Assembly (NCBI GenBank): GCA_025093555.1
Contig: JAIWNF010000097.1
Coordinates: 41,709-105,708 of the forward strand
DNA length: 64,000 bases
Direction: 5' to 3'
Source of the DNA: Circinella umbellata
Lineage: Eukaryota; Mucoromycota; Mucoromycetes; Mucorales; Lichtheimiaceae
Shown here: positions 1 through 11,148 of the stretch, piece by piece
How positions within the stretch are numbered: the first letter of the stretch is position 1
How the letters are laid out: every line of letters begins with the position of its first letter
Made by a program: the position numbers and the translations under genes
Notes under the pieces: model-generated
Told to the model about the DNA's origin: nothing
Databases searched by the model: none
Seen by the model: only the letters and a program-made list of their open reading frames with translations

Positions 1-456
1 CCAAATGGATTTCTATTTTAGCTGTCATAAAAAAAGAAATTTCTTGTTCTTTTTAAATATGACAACTAGAAGTATTTTCGTATTACGTATACACTCTTCA
101 TCATTCTATTCTTCTATATGAAACACTGTGGTTTTTTTCTTTTCCATTATAAAAAAAGTTCATTATAAGTAAAAAAAAAAAAGAGGGGTGAGGGGAAGGG
201 ATTTGGAAAGCTGCATGAAGTGCGGACATGTTTTTGCCACATGTAACCTTTATAAACTCAAAAAAAAAAACAACGCGTCTCTCTCTCTCTATGTGTGTGC
301 GTGTTGTATAATACAGTTATTTAAAGGGTGAAAAAAAATATATGCATAGCTCCTAAGTTTTCCCCCCACTCACCCACTACCTATATATCTTCTTTTTCCT
401 TCTTTTTTTTTGGTCCTCTTTTCTTCTTTCTTTTATAATTATTATTGACTTATATT
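1..456. other. intergenic, upstream of EB1 gene
   Basis: No gene is seen here. The stretch holds poly-A and poly-T runs, a short CT repeat near 281-291 and a pyrimidine-rich tract directly before the EB1 start codon. It presumably contains the EB1 promoter and 5' UTR. Confidence 0.5.
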
Positions 457-1816
457 ATGGGTGAATCACGAACAGAACTTGTTGCTTGGCTTAATGAGTT
501 ACTTCAATTAAACTATAGAAAAGTAGAACAAGCAGGCACAGGTAAGCACACACACATATAGATATATATATATATCTTTTTTTTTTTTGTTTTTCGAGAT
601 GAATAACCATGTCAACTTGATTTTTGAACCCTTTTTTTTTACTTTATTCATAAGGTGCTGCCTATTGTCAAGTGATGGATTCGATCTATGGTAAGTCCAT
701 GTCCGAAGAGAAAAAAAAGTTTAGGAAATGAGAATAAAGTTTCGATCAACTAAGGATATATTACTGTTTATATATAGGTGACGTTCATTTAACCAAAGTT
801 AAATTTGATACCAAACATGAATATGAGTATGTTGGAAACTATAAAGTACTTCAACGTACATTTGATAAACACAAGTAAGGAAAATTTATTATTATTATAA
901 AAGTGTGTACGCGTGTTGTTGTTGTTGTTTTGTAAATACTCACTCACTGACTCACTTTTATGATTTACTATAGAATTGATAAGGTAAATATTTTTGTAAA
1001 AAGAGGGTGGTTGAGATGAGGTAAAAAAAAAAAAAAGAGATTAATAAAGTGATTAAATATATTTAGGTTATTCCTGTGGATCGATTAATGAAATGTAAAT
1101 TTCAAGATAATCTTGAGTTTGTTCAATGGTTAAAACAGTTTTGGGATCATAATTATCCAGGAGGGGATTATGATGCTGTATTACGACGTAAAAGTGGTGG
1201 TCCAGTTAAAACAGGTTCTGTACGTACAGGTCCTGTGGCAACGGGTGGTAGAAAACCAGCTGGTAGTGGTTCAAGTAAGTTTCTATACTTCGACGAGATA
1301 TATATATATATATATATATATTCATATTCATTATTTACATTTATAGCGCGTACAACAAGTCGTGCAGCATCTGGAGCATCGGGTCGATTATCATCGGGTA
1401 GTGCTAGTCAAACAGCCATGGATAATCATTCTTCATCTATGATTATTGATCTAAACAATCAATTAGCTCAACTCAAAACAACAGTCGATGGTTTAGAAAA
1501 AGAACGTGATTTTTATTTTGGTAAATTACGTGATATTGAAATTTTGGTACAAGAACAATTAGATGATTTAGAAGCAAAAGGACAAGCTATCAATGGAGAT
1601 GCTCCTGATGTTCCTGTACTTAAAGATATTCAAGCTGTTTTATATAGTACTGAGGTAAAAAAAATACATATCTCTGTTTATTTATTTTTTAACGGGTTAA
1701 AGTAGTAATATTTTTTTTTATTTTATTTAAAATAGGATGGTTTTGAAGTACCACCTGAAGATGATGTAGTTGCAGAAGGAGGACATCATCAAGATTTTGA
1801 CGATGAAACATTCTAA
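457..1816 (+). CDS. EB1/BIM1/Mal3-type microtubule plus-end-binding protein
   Basis: Seven exons join in phase: 457-541, 655-690, 778-874, 974-983, 1067-1274, 1347-1654 and 1736-1816, giving 274 residues. The N-terminal calponin-homology domain starts [16 protein letters not shown] and includes the family-typical stretches [20 protein letters not shown] and [20 protein letters not shown] Ser/Thr/Gly/Arg-rich linker follows. The C-terminal coiled coil carries the EB-homology hallmark [13 protein letters not shown]. The protein ends in an acidic tail finishing DDETF, comparable to the EEY/F tail that recruits CAP-Gly partners in this family. EB proteins track growing microtubule ends and recruit other plus-end factors, so the likely site is the cytoplasm. 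The fourth exon is only 10 nt long. A TA repeat lies in the intron at about 1298-1320. Family assignment is secure. Confidence 0.95.
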
Positions 1817-2147
1817 AATTTCATTTACTTTTTCATTTCTTATTTTTGTAAATTTGTGGAGGAGGGGGAGAAGGGGGTGTTCTTAAAAACATAACAATAT
1901 ATCAAAATACATTTTTAATAACCGAGAAAGACGGGTTTTTTTTTATTAAAAAGAAAGAGATGAACAGCATTATTATAAAAACAAAAAAAATTTACATGTA
2001 AGAGGAGGGGGTGGGAAGGGGGGGGAATACAAAGTTTCTAAAGAAAGTAGAGAAAAAGGGTTTTTTTTTTGTTTTGTTTTACATAAAAAGAAAGGAGGGA
2101 AAGGGATGCGTTGTCGAAAGAAAAAAAAAAGGTTAAAGAGGATGAAT
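1817..2147. other. convergent intergenic spacer
   Basis: This spacer separates the EB1 stop from the stop of the convergent minus-strand glycosyltransferase gene. It is made of A/T and G homopolymers and must contain both 3' UTRs. No further gene is seen. Confidence 0.5.
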
Positions 2148-3964
2148 TTATACCAAATTATATTGTTGATGTAAAAATTTGATATAAGAACTAAAAGTAC
2201 TCCACATAGAACCTGTAAATTCTTGTGCATGACTTGCAATTAACCCATCCAAGAAAGGAACAAGGAATTTACCATACTTTACACCATCTTCTGGATTCAC
2301 CATATGAAATAATTTAGATTGTTTAAAATCAAACATATCATTCAAGGTGACAATACATGGAAACAATTGAAAAATTTGTTCAAATAATGGATCATTGTGT
2401 GGATCTCGACTATCCGTTGCCATAAATATCACCAAAGGTCTTGATGTTTGTTTTGTTTCCCAATTTAAAATAGCTTTCGTATTGGAATGGGTGTCTTGTT
2501 CTACTTCATTTATAGATCTTGTTCTTGTGGTTAAGCATCCACTAGGATAAGGTTGTTGTACAAGAGGAGCATATTTTTGTAAATCTCTCCATAATTTACC
2601 CATCACATCGCCAGAAAATCGTTCAAAAATACTATCTCCTACACGGGCATGCATAGAAACATAAGATCCATCACCACCTATCCGACGAATAATCGCTTCA
2701 GCTTCATCAAATAAATCAGGTAATGCTTTTCTTGAAAAAACAAATTGTTTAAATAAGAAATCGCGTAATTCTTGCGCTTCTGGGGTAGAAGCCATGACAC
2801 GTCCAGTACCAAAAAGAGAACCAAAACTAATGAGTCGTTTGGGAATGGCTTGTAAATCTTGTAAATACAATTCTCGTTGATACTTTTGTAAAGGTTTAGT
2901 ATGTTCTTTTGTATCTGCAATACGATAATCATATAAAATAGAATCCTTGACATGATAGGTTTCTTGTTGAGTAATATTGTATTTTCGTTGTAAATAAGTA
3001 CGATCATAATCATCTCGATATCGAATACGAACACGTTGTTTTAAAGCAGACATATCAAACAGTCTGTCCCACCTTAAAGATGTGTAACGATAAGAAGCAA
3101 GACATCTTTCTGAATTTATATTTTCTGGGTCAACTTGTTGAATGAGAGCATCCCGACAATGATCCAGATGAGCTTTGGTGATGCGACGATGAAATGATTC
3201 TAATGAATCATATTTACGCCAATGAATAGGTTCACCAAGAATAACAGGAGGTAATAATAAAGTACGATTTAATCGTTCAGCTAACATAAGTGCATTTACC
3301 AAAGCAATACGTTGGTTGTGAAAACCTGAATGGGGATAAAAGGCAAGATATTTTTCGTTTATATCTGTACCATCGCCAGGTGGTAATAATTCATCATCAG
3401 ATGGCATTTTATATACTTTATCTTCAGGAACTTGATCATTTTTTTGCTTGTTATTTTCATCTTGTTGATTGATAAGAGTATTGTCGTTAGGGTTATTATC
3501 AGTATGTTGTTGCTGTTGCTGTTGCTGTTGTTGCTGTTGTTGCTGTTGTTGCTGTTGTTGCTGAGGAGGTGGAGGTGGAGGTTGTTGTTGTTGTTGCTGT
3601 TGTTGTTGAGGAGGTAGAGAAGGAGGTTGCTGACCAACAGGTTGTTGTTGATAATAAAGATTGTCATTAGGATTGGTATTATGTTCTAATACACGTTGAG
3701 TAGGTCTCTTGTTACGAATACGACGAATGGAATCCAATACAAAATCTCGAGGTACAGTGACATCTACATCACCTGCTGTTGAATGATGATGCTCTTTTAC
3801 ATGTTGTCCATAACGTGTTTTATGAGATGTATTTTGTTCTTCAATCAATGGACTTTCAGTAAGCCATGATACAAAAAAAATACAAGGGCTATTCCAAGTG
3901 AAAAAATAGCCAATCGACGTAAAAGTCTATTACGTTTTAATGAACGAACGGGAAGAAATGACAT
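2148..3964 (-). CDS. O-fucosyltransferase-like type II membrane glycosyltransferase (apparent frameshift)
   Basis: The main reading frame runs from the stop at 2148 up to about 3905 and carries the catalytic region. Motifs include PHSGFHNQRIALVNALMLAE, SMHARVGDSIFERFSGD and IFMATDSRDPHNDPLFEQ, which resemble fungal GDP-fucose O-fucosyltransferase-like proteins with a GT-B fold. An ATG at 3964 in another frame opens with a basic segment (SLKRNRLLRRL) and a hydrophobic stretch (AIFSLGIALVFF), an ideal signal anchor. The two frames would join if the run of eight A (3873-3880; T on the coding strand) had nine. So either the run is mis-sequenced or the gene is frameshifted. Corrected length would be about 605 residues. 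A Q/P-rich stalk encoded at about 3506-3612 separates the anchor from the catalytic domain, which would face the Golgi lumen. The exact donor and acceptor are unknown. Confidence 0.7.
3506..3612 (-). repeat. CAA/CAG microsatellite encoding polyGln-polyPro tract
   Basis: A trinucleotide-rich run codes for two glutamine blocks flanking a proline block in the stalk of the glycosyltransferase. Mixed CAA and CAG codons are visible. Length is likely to vary between strains. Confidence 0.85.
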
Positions 3965-5072
3965 GTGGTTTTTTTGTTTTTTTGTGTGTGTAGAAAGGAA
4001 GGAGGCGTCTGTGTGTGTGTGCGTGTGTATTTAATGAAAAAAATGAAAGATAAATACAAATTGAATAATAATAATAAAAGAAAACAATAAACCAGGAACC
4101 AAAATATAATAAAAACAGAAAAAATTAAACACACAAAACAACACAAACAAATGCAAATAAAAAAACAAAAAACAACAACAAAAAAAAACAAAAAATATGA
4201 AAATGAAAGGAGAGGAAAAAGGTTTTAAAGGAATAATAATAATCAAAAATAAATTATATATCAAAAAAAAAAAAACGAGCCCAAACTTAAAGACGGTAAA
4301 TCACCTTTTTTTCTTTTTTAAAAGAATATTATGATTTTTCCATTAAGCTTTAGCGTGCACTGTGTCACATTGAACCAGAAATTGATTAACAAAAAACTTC
4401 CCGACAAAGGTAAAAAAGATGCTTTAAAAAGTCGGAATCATGGGGGGGGAAGAGTTCAGATTAGCCAAGAGAGTTATTATTATTATAGGAAACACTTTAT
4501 ATCTACCTTTCCCCCCCCCCAAGTGTTTTGGAAAATCTCTAAATAAAGACAAAAGGTAATTTGATTTAACTCGTGTTTTTAGCTTGGCTTTTTTTTTTCG
4601 CCCAAAAAAAGAAAATCATTAGTTCTAGTTCTTTCCAAGTTATTAAAGTCGTTTATTTATTATCTTTTGAATATATATTTTAGATAATCATAACAGCCTA
4701 TAAACTACTTTTATATATATATTAAATAGGAAGGAAAGAAGAAAAAAAAAGCTGAACTAAGAAACGATCCCGTTTGAAACAAATGATGTAGCTTTTATTT
4801 ATTTTTGACCGGAGCATTAAAGTGAATAGGTTTTGGGGGGTGGTGTCTTACGTCGATCTTTTTTTTTTTCTTTCATCGTCAAACAAAATCTCGTGTTACA
4901 ATATTTTTTTTTTATTTCCAGATTTTGGTAAGTGGGGGGAGGGAATCTTATCAAAACGAGATAAAAAGAAAAGACTCTAATATAGAAGTTTATATATATA
5001 TTATAAGTTTGTTACACTTTTCTTTTTGTGTGTGTTACTGGTAATATATAAGTATATATATTAGAAGAAGTT
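3965..5072. other. intergenic region, no gene seen
   Basis: This region holds the upstream sequence of the glycosyltransferase and the 3' flank of the GDT1-like gene, both on the minus strand. It contains many poly-A/T runs, G runs near 4442 and 4839, and AT dinucleotide repeats. No ORF here has coding character. Confidence 0.5.
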
Positions 5073-5165
5073 TTATTCTTGAAAATAGAATGCGTGATGT
5101 ATATATATAAAACCAAATAGAATAAACATAAAAGATCCAACCATTGCCACTAAAATTATATATAT

Positions 5166-5218
<53 letters not shown>

Positions 5219-6263
5219 CAAGGGGAGGAAGAGAATGGATTAATAAAGTTGATAAGTTTACCAACAATTTTCACTTTTTTGTTTTTAATTCCCCCTCTAA
5301 TAACCCCATTTTCTTTTTACCTGTTCTTACAGAAATTCGATCTGCAATCAGTCGACCTCCCAAAACTGCTAAAGCTGTACATGTCGCGTGACCTATAATA
5401 ACGCCAATAGCTACCCAAAGTACATTCTATAATCACATTTTATTTTATTTTTTGTTCGTGAGAAATCCAAATAGAATTGATTATCATAAGATAAATTATA
5501 TCATCATTATTATTATTACATTAGAAGCGGCTAAAGCAATCGTTGAAATTTGTGACTTATCTCCCCATTCTCCAAGAAATGTAAGAATAAATGCTTCTAT
5601 TAAAACAGGTTGTTTTCGTTTTCTTTGTTGCTGTTGGCGTATTTCTTCTCCTTCTTCTTCTTCTTCTTGTGATATTAAATTATATTCTTCCATTTTATTC
5701 TCACTGTTATTATCATTATCAATAACAACAACAACATTATTATTATTACTTTTATGAGATTGGTGTTGTTGTTGTTTCATGTGATATGCTTCCCAGGCCA
5801 TGCGTATACCAAAAATGAAAAATAAAATAGCCGCTATCCCATTCGTATAACTTTTTGAAATTAAACTAGGTACCACTCGACCTAATAAAGTGGATACAAT
5901 GGCCATAATAGATAATGCTGAAAAGGATCCTATAAATACGGCCCATCTTGAATGTTTCATTGCCATGATAGCTGCTATTAAGAATGTTTTGTCACCTATT
6001 TCAGAGATACCAATCATTAATAATGAAGCTATTAATGACTCTTCTTGATCATCTGTAGTATCGGTAAAACGAGTGTCGTCGTCTGTCGTATTATTTATAT
6101 TAAACAATGGATTTTTTACTATAGATAGTGTTGTTGATGATGGTTGTGGTTGTTGTTGTTGTGGAAGATAATCATTTTCGTCAATAGGTGTAGCTAAAGA
6201 TGATAAGGATAGGTGTAAAAAGATACCAATAAATAAAAAAAGGGTTAAAAGTCGTAAAAACAT
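5073..6263 (-). CDS. GDT1/TMEM165 family (UPF0016) Golgi cation transporter
   Basis: Three exons join in phase: 5520-6263, 5321-5426 and 5073-5149, giving 308 residues. An N-terminal signal sequence (MFLRLLTLFLFIGIFLHLSL) precedes a Q/T-rich lumenal stretch. Both family signatures are present: SEIGDKTFLIAAIMAM in the first half and GEWGDKSQISTIALAA in the second. They are separated by a low-complexity N/D/E/Q-rich loop. Exon 2 adds GHATCTALAVLGGRLIAD and exon 3 supplies the last membrane helix. Family members transport Mn2+/Ca2+ against H+ across the Golgi membrane and support glycosylation. The acidic E-x-G-D-K-S/T motifs are the presumed cation sites. The second intron contains a (GA)n microsatellite. 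The ATG at 6263 is chosen because it begins the signal sequence. Confidence 0.93.
5169..5214. repeat. (AG)23 dinucleotide microsatellite
   Basis: A perfect AG/CT run lies inside the second intron of the GDT1-like gene. On the coding strand it forms a CT-rich tract close to the 3' splice site. Confidence 0.95.
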
Positions 6264-6526
6264 GAAAAGAAAATTAATAAGAAAAGAAAAGAAAAAGAAA
6301 AGATAAAAGGAGGGGGAGGTGCAGTGTGTTTTTTTTTAATAATAATTTTATGCACAGTTCTTTCTAAACATTTTGATGTACGGATGATTCCGAAAGAAAG
6401 AAAAGAAACCCCCGAAAGAGAAGGAAGGAAGGAGAAGATAAACTCTTTTTTATTTATTCATTTTGGATATGTTAGATTATCATTGCTGTTACTACTAGCT
6501 ACAAGTTTTTTTTTAAGAGCCAAAAG

Positions 6527-8923
6527 TCAATATCTATATATAAAAAAGTTAGTATTATTATTATTTACTTTAGAAATTATTTTAGTTACCTCATCTACAA
6601 CACCAGCAGCTACAGTTTCACCACCTTTACGAAGCATAATTCGACCTAATTGTTTATTATCTTTAAAACTTTCTAAAGGAATGGGTCGATTGGTCAATTG
6701 AATTTTTACTTTGGCTGTCATTCCTTTCGATAAATGACTATATATTTATATATAGATAAGAATGTTAATTCACGTAGGAAATATTCATATATACTACTAC
6801 TACTACTACTTCTACTTCTTTTTTTTTTAAACAAATAACTCTCCTCCCCCTTCCTCCTCCCACCCCTCCTTACCGAGGATTTCTTTTTATGATTTCTCCA
6901 GTTGATTTATCCAAAATACATTCAAGTTTTATAATAGATGCTGGTTCATCTAAACTTTGATGATGTAAAATAACCTATTATAATAATAATTCATGATTAT
7001 TAATGACATAATCCATCATATAACACGTATGTATGTGTGTTTATTTGTTATATGAAAGTGAAAAAAGGGGAAAGGGGAGAGGGAAGGTAAAAACTATTAT
7101 TTTTTCCCCTTCTCCTTTTCCAACCCTTCCCTCCCCCCCCCCACCCAAACACTTTTTTTTGCATATCTCTCTCACACACCATTCATAAAAAAAAATAGCA
7201 AACTTTTTTTTTCTACACTTACTGGATAACCATTTGTGATGGGGACTTTGAGATCAAAAACAACAATTTGAGCAGTAAAAGTAGAAGTGACAGGTACTGG
7301 AGAAAGTGGATTACATAAAACACATCCAGAACTATGTAATATATCATATGAATAAATCATTTGAGTGCACAAGAAAATAACACACACACACATACACGCA
7401 CAAATTACCTTAAATTCATAATATCTAAACCACTTAATGTCATTAAAACAGAATCACCTGCTGCACCCCAATTGGAACTTTCATCACTGACTTGTAAAGC
7501 TTTAACAATACCCATTTCACCACCAGGGACTACCATTAATTGTTCACCTACTTGCACATGACCTGCATCGATCGTACCACCTGCAGAAACCCCACTACTA
7601 CTACCAATACCTCCTTTAAAAAAATCAGTGACACCTATTCGAAGTGGTTTATCCAGTTGTCTTACAGGTGGTTCAAATCCATCTATAATTTAAAGAAAAA
7701 AAATTTCAAATCAGTCATTCTTTTGGAGGAGGAGGTTTTGATACATAGAAAGAAAATGATATTCTTCTTTACCAATTAAATCAATTAAACATGGACCTTG
7801 ATACCAAGGTACTAATTCACTCTTTTTAATTAAATTTTCTCCAGTTAATCCAGAAACAGGAATATAAGAAAGATTCGATTTACGAAATCCTGCTTGTGTT
7901 AAAAAATTTCCTAATTTTTCAATAATTTCATTATAACGATCTTGGTCCCAATTCATCTAAATAATTGAAAAAAATACCCCCCACACACACAAAAACATGG
8001 ATTTTTTTTTTCCATTAGAAAATAAAATTATATACAAGTGTTAGCGGGGGGGAGGAGTAACTTACCATATCTAATTTATTGACAGCAATAATCATTTGTT
8101 GAACACCTAAACTTCGAGCAAGAATAGCATGTTCTTTTGTTTGACCATTGGCTATAAAACCAGATTCAAATCCACCTGTACTAGCATCCACTACCAAAAT
8201 GGCTGCATCTGCCTTTATATTTGAAAAAGTTCCTTATATGTTAAGAAGTTGAAGGTTTGTTTGTTTGTTTGTTTAATATACAAAGATGTATTACCTGAGC
8301 AGTACCAGAAATCATATTGGGAATAAAATCACGATGACCAGGAGCATCCAGTAATGTAAAACTTCGATGATTTGTTTCAAAGCTATTCATTGCAATATCC
8401 ATTGTAATACCACTAAATAATATAAATCCCCCCCATCAAAAAAAACATATACTTTTGTTAATATATATCTCTCTCTTTCTTTTATTGTTTTTTTGATCCA
8501 TTAAATATATATATAACCTTACCGATCACGTTCTTCTCCAGTTTCATCAAGTACCCAAGCAAACGCAAATGAACCTTTTCCAACCTTTTGTGCATCTCGT
8601 TCATATTTTTTCATGACTCGATCATTCACATGACCCAATGAATATAATACATGTCCCATTAATGTCGATTTACCAGCATCCACGTGACCTATCATTTCCT
8701 TATCTTTTTAGTAAAAAAAAAAACCTTCATGAGATAAAAGTTATTATTATTAGTTACCAATAATAACCAAATTAAGTTTTGGTTTTTCACCCGATCGTTT
8801 TTCATATTCTTCTAATACATTGACACGTTTCGAGGTAGGTACTTTAGCTAATGGAGAAGCTGATCTTGGTGTATCAGGTGGTGTAGAAACAGGTGTAGAA
8901 GTAACAGATAATTTCGATAATGG

Positions 8924-8954
<31 letters not shown>

Positions 8955-11148
8955 GATAATCCTAATCCTTCCATATCTTGAGATAATTGATCTTTTTGTT
9001 CTTGAACTTGTTTTTTAATAGATCCAGTTGAAGTTGTTGATGTTGTTGTTGATTTTTTGGGTTGAGATGTAGATGATGCTTTATATATGCATATACAAAA
9101 GAGAGAAATTGAAAAAGGAGGATGTGTTAGTTTGAAGTTTTTATTAAGAAGATGTTAGAATACTACACCCTTTTAAATTGATTCTAATAACCTTAAAACA
9201 ATAACACAGTAATACCAAAAAAAATAACATAAAAGTCCAAGTCGTTTTTTTTTAAAAAAAAAGAAAAAGTGTGTGTGTGTGTGTGTGTGAAGGGAATAGA
9301 AAAAGAAGTGGGGGGAGTTCATTTAATAGATAGAGGATTATAATTTTCGTCCACCACTACGTTGACTTTGTGCTTTCAAAACAATATCATCTGGACTTGG
9401 ATCATGAAATGAAAATAAATGAATATTTTCAACACTTGCTTTTTTCATTGCTTCATAAAATGCTTGTCCAACAGAACTCGGTAAATTGGATAATATATCT
9501 ATATTTTCCATGCCTTCTTGATTTGAGTTTCTTTTAAATAGAAAATTAGCTGCTGTAGAAGGAGGAGCACACAGTGGATTGGTGGTTGTCATGGGTATCG
9601 ATAATTGAGACGGTTGTTGTTGTTTTTCTTTTTGAATAGGTGTTATTTGTATTTCTTCTTTTTTCTCCATTATTTGTTGCTCTTGTTTGGGTTGAACACG
9701 TGATTGTTCTTGTTTGAATGGTTGTTTCTTTGCAAGTCCTGTTAAACTTGAAAGTTTATTGATGTGGGGTGAAGATTTTGTCGTTGTTGTACGTGTGGCA
9801 AGATGTGTCAATCCTGTTTTGTTATTATTATCCTTATTATTAGACTGAGCGGATGATTTAGCTAATGCTGTTAACGAGGATGATTTATCTTGATTGGTTT
9901 GCTGCTGTTGTTGACGTGAAGCTAAATTTTGTAATGCAGATTTACCACGTTGTCCCACTGATCTTTGGGCTAATGATTGAAGTGAAGAAGGAGTCGATTT
10001 TTTTATTGTTTCATTATTATTTTTCTTCGCTAATCCAAGTAAGGGTGATGATGATAGCGTCGTTGGATTATTTCGATTAGCAAGATTTTGTAATGCAGAT
10101 GTACGTGGTCGTTGACTTAGTTGTCCAAGTGATATTGTAGATTTCTTATCCTGTTGTTGTTGTTGTTGTTGTTGTTGTTCTTTCCAAAGTACATCTGGAT
10201 AAAGTTTAGATGGAGGACGACGATATCTTGGTTTACGATCTATAATAAAAATAATAAAAAAAAAGAAAGATATTTAATCAAATTATACTGATTTTTTAAG
10301 TTAGGAACAAATCCAAATTAATAAAGTTCACATATAAAAGAATTTTCTTGGATAAACTCACCTTATTATTATTTTCCATAATGAATTCATTCAAGTATAT
10401 TCCCATCGGACAGAAGGTTGTAGGATTTTGAAAGTGAAAGGAGGGAGGGGAAGGGAGGGGAAGGAGAGAGAAGCATACAAAAAAAAACGACTTGTACAAT
10501 TTTTGAATAAAAAAAAAAAAGGATTTACCTTTGGCTGCTTTCTTTGCTGCTTTTTTCTTTTGTTTTTCTTCTTCTGCTTTTCTTTCAGCAATTTTTTCTA
10601 TTTCCAATTATTATTATTAGTTATTTAAAAATATTAGGATTCAAAATGATTTCTTTTATATTCAAGTTTTATGTTACCAATAACCCATTGAACTGTTTCT
10701 TCTCGATCGAAATAATAATACCATAAGGCTTCTTTAATTTCCATATCTGAAACAGGAATATCCTCATTGCCAATAACACTTAAAACATGCGCTAAACCGT
10801 CAGCTAACTCTATGCGATCTTTTTCTGAAAGATCGGTTTCGTCCACTATATATTATATAAATAGTTTTTTTTAAGAATGTGTTCTCTTTTACAAATGAAA
10901 CAACTTTAAATAATGCTCGTTTTCGGTTGTTTTTGTTGTTTATTACTATTATTACATTCATTTTCTTCATAATCGACCGCATAATCGTCTTCTTCAAGCA
11001 CATCTATTTAAGCGCCACCACAAAATAAAAAAAGAGCGTGTTATTGTTTGAAGACTACTATTCATTTTTTTTAAAAAAAAGGGAGTCCTCTTTTCTTTTC
11101 TTTTTTACCATCAATATCTAAATTTCGAACTGCTCTATGTCTCGACAT
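6527..11148 (-). CDS. HBS1: HBS1 ribosome-rescue GTPase (long isoform of an HBS1/SKI7 locus)
   Basis: Exons on the minus strand: 11109-11148, 10956-11003, 10678-10845, 10529-10597, 8758-9078, 8523-8688, 8295-8412, 8066-8212, 7773-7956, 7409-7682, 7223-7331, 6874-6974 and 6527-6737. All join in phase and give 651 residues. The N-terminal HBS1 domain includes [19 protein letters not shown] and [16 protein letters not shown]. The GTPase has G1 [10 protein letters not shown]3 DAPGH and G4 NKLD. Two beta-barrel domains follow, ending with [21 protein letters not shown]1 works with Dom34/Pelota to dissociate stalled ribosomes in no-go and non-stop decay. In this isoform exon 4 skips a 902-nt alternative exon, leaving a 1.45-kb intron. 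The extreme C-terminus after [10 protein letters not shown] may read into an unrecognised terminal intron, since a GTAACT follows GAG. Confidence 0.93.
9140..9145 (-). terminator. AATAAA poly(A) signal after SKI7-like exon
   Basis: A perfect AATAAA hexamer on the minus strand lies between the SKI7-like stop (9338) and the HBS1 GTPase exon (starts 9078). It fits alternative polyadenylation of the short isoform. Confidence 0.5.
9268..9288. repeat. (GT)n microsatellite
   Basis: A short perfect GT/CA run lies in the presumed 3' UTR of the SKI7-like isoform. Confidence 0.8.
9338..10239 (-). CDS. SKI7-like alternative terminal exon of the HBS1 locus
   Basis: This exon opens after an acceptor TTATAG and joins in phase to the same exon-4 donor (10529) used by HBS1. 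With exons 1-4 it would make a 408-residue protein lacking a GTPase domain. It contains about seven copies of an S-x-L-x-x-L-A-x-[KR]-like motif, for example [10 protein letters not shown] and SSLTGLAKK. It ends with FLFKRNSNQ, a predicted helix and [16 protein letters not shown] before its own stop. Single HBS1/SKI7 genes that make both proteins by alternative splicing are known in fungi, animals and plants. The short form bridges the cytoplasmic exosome and the Ski complex. An AATAAA lies 193 bp after the stop. Retention inside a longer HBS1 through a weak donor near 9366 cannot be excluded. Confidence 0.8.

Noticed and set aside
7660..7690. tRNA B-box-like GGATTTGAACC on the minus strand
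   Set aside because: It is coding sequence of HBS1 ([10 protein letters not shown]) and no acceptor stem or A-box is present.
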